In this document: positions 21,502 through 22,326 of the stretch, piece by piece | How the letters are laid out: every line of letters begins with the position of its first letter | Numbering within the stretch: the stretch's first letter is position 1 | Source: Anaerolineales bacterium UBA7227 | Lineage (GTDB): Bacteria; Chloroflexota; Anaerolineae; Anaerolineales; Villigracilaceae | Length of the DNA: 22,326 nucleotides | NCBI GenBank assembly: GCA_002473085.1 | Contig: DKTP01000092.1 | Span: 1-22,326 of the forward strand | Reading direction: 5' to 3' | Notes under the pieces: model-generated | Databases searched by the model: none | Told to the model about the DNA's origin: nothing | Seen by the model: only the letters and a program-made list of their open reading frames with translations | Program-made: the position numbers and the translations under genes

Positions 21502-22326
21502 CTACTCCGGCGGTCGCAGCGAGGGGAAGCGTTCGCGCAGTTTCTCGGCGTATTTTTTGGACTGTGCGGAAGTCCAGCGCGAGAGACGCTGTGTCCACGG
21601 GACGCGGCGCAGGTATTCGAGTCGGTAGGTGAAGCGGGCGGGCATCAAGCCGAAGACGCGCGTCAGGTTGTCCACGGGGCAGGTGCGATTGAGGGAAAAG
21701 TAATCCAGCGTGTAGGACGAAAACGGGAAGGCGGGAAACATGGCGTCGAGCAGGATGAGCAGCGCGCGCATGATGGGCATCGAAAGCGGGACGACGATCC
21801 GCCGGCGCTGGTTGACCTCCATGAGCGTCTCCACCGCCTGGCGGAGGGAAAAATATTCGCTCCCGCCGATCTCGTAAGTCTGGTTTTCCATTTCGGGATT
21901 TTCGAATGCCCACAGGATGCAGGTGACGAGGTCCTCGATCCACAGCGGCTGGATGACCGCGCGTCCGCCGCCGGGGAGGGGGAACAGGCCGGGCGCGGCG
22001 CGCAGGAGCCGCGTCAACGGGACCGTGAAGCGGTCTTCCGGCCCGAAGACGATGGACGACCGCAGGATCGTATACGGGACGCCGGAGCGGCGGATGTGTT
22101 CCTCGGCGATGCCTTTGGCCTTTTGGACCGCGAAGGCCGACATGCGGTCCGCGCCGAGATGGCTGACGTAGAGGAAGCGTTTCACGCCCGCGTCGGCGGC
22201 GGCCTCGGCCAGGTTGCGCGTGCCTTCGATGTCAGTGGCGAACAGGTCGCCGCGGTTGCCGTAGCTCTCGGCGCTGGCGAGGTGGATGAGGCTGTCCACG
22301 CCGCCGAGGGCGGCGCGCAGTCCGCG
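21502..22326 (-). CDS. NAD(P)-dependent epimerase/NmrA-like SDR protein, N-terminus outside window
   Basis: Partial gene open to the right edge; the Rossmann GXXGXXG motif must lie outside. The visible 274 residues read LRAALGGVDSLIHLAS, GTRNLAEAAADAGVKRFLYVSHLGAD, VQKAKGIAEEHIRRSGVPYTILRSSIVFGPEDRF and YEIGGSEYFSLRQAVETLME. This is an atypical extended SDR of the kind related to NDUFA9/NmrA proteins. The canonical YXXXK is replaced by a region with VQKAK, so redox catalysis may be lost or altered. Possible roles are nucleotide-sugar or quinone-related chemistry, or NAD(P) sensing; none is proven here. It precedes the two GNAT genes on the same strand and likely heads or belongs to their operon. 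A GTG at 22299 could be misread as a start, but the frame is clearly coding beyond it. Confidence 0.9.
   Translation of the reverse strand, partial: RGLRAALGGVDSLIHLASAESYGNRGDLFATDIEGTRNLAEAAADAGVKRFLYVSHLGADRMSAFAVQKAKGIAEEHIRRSGVPYTILRSSIVFGPEDRFTVPLTRLLRAAPGLFPLPGGGRAVIQPLWIEDLVTCILWAFENPEMENQTYEIGGSEYFSLRQAVETLMEVNQRRRIVVPLSMPIMRALLILLDAMFPAFPFSSYTLDYFSLNRTCPVDNLTRVFGLMPARFTYRLEYLRRVPWTQRLSRWTSAQSKKYAEKLRERFPSLRPPE

Overview
The window is about 22.3 kb of mostly GC-rich bacterial DNA with dense, single-copy chromosomal genes. Several traits point to a Chloroflexota, probably Anaerolineae, genome: PcrA- and MscL-type housekeeping genes, a tupA-tupB-tupC tungstate transporter, a DDE-free accessory content, and above all many short low-complexity repeats. 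This assignment is inferred from the look of the genes and repeats, not from a database search. No phage, transposase or CRISPR locus was seen.

Layout from left to right. Positions 1-4565 (minus): cobalamin-dependent methionine synthase MetH followed 33 bp later by a second homocysteine S-methyltransferase-type gene that runs off the left edge. 4619-6121: an AT-rich two-TM hypothetical gene, then a YefM/YoeB toxin-antitoxin pair with its own promoter and operator-like palindromes. 6191-6907 (minus): a SnoaL/NTF2-like gene behind a complete SAM-I riboswitch with terminator, antiterminator and promoter. 6919-10383 (plus): an HTH/PBP-domain regulator and tupABC. 10393-10993: tRNA-Arg(CCT), a candidate small RNA or leader, and a cold-shock gene. 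11013-13229 (minus): sugar nucleotidyltransferase and class I aminotransferase. 13290-15020 (minus): MarR regulator and MFS exporter. 15125-18415 (minus): UvrD/PcrA helicase with an intein, and a NUDIX hydrolase. 18489-18875 (minus): MscL with a zinc-ribbon tail. 19047-19784 (plus): a membrane protein behind a LexA-box-like promoter. 19850-22326 (minus): two GNAT proteins and a truncated SDR/NmrA-type protein.

The most striking thing is a recurrent pattern. Short tandem or palindromic repeats of intergenic type sit inside functional sequences at places that tolerate extra length. Five candidate segments are in-frame in MetH linkers or loops. An 18-bp tandem array is in-frame in the homocysteine methyltransferase. 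A palindromic repeat sits in the intein exactly where a homing endonuclease domain would be. A 16-bp tandem repeat forms an 86-nt extension of the P3 arm of the SAM riboswitch. A palindromic repeat also lies between the AT-rich gene and the toxin-antitoxin pair. This resembles in concept the Rickettsia palindromic elements that insert in-frame in genes.

Functionally, metH and its neighbour form the methionine branch of one-carbon metabolism. The SAM riboswitch reports the product of that pathway but controls a different, uncharacterised gene. The tup cluster with its dedicated regulator implies tungsten-enzyme metabolism.
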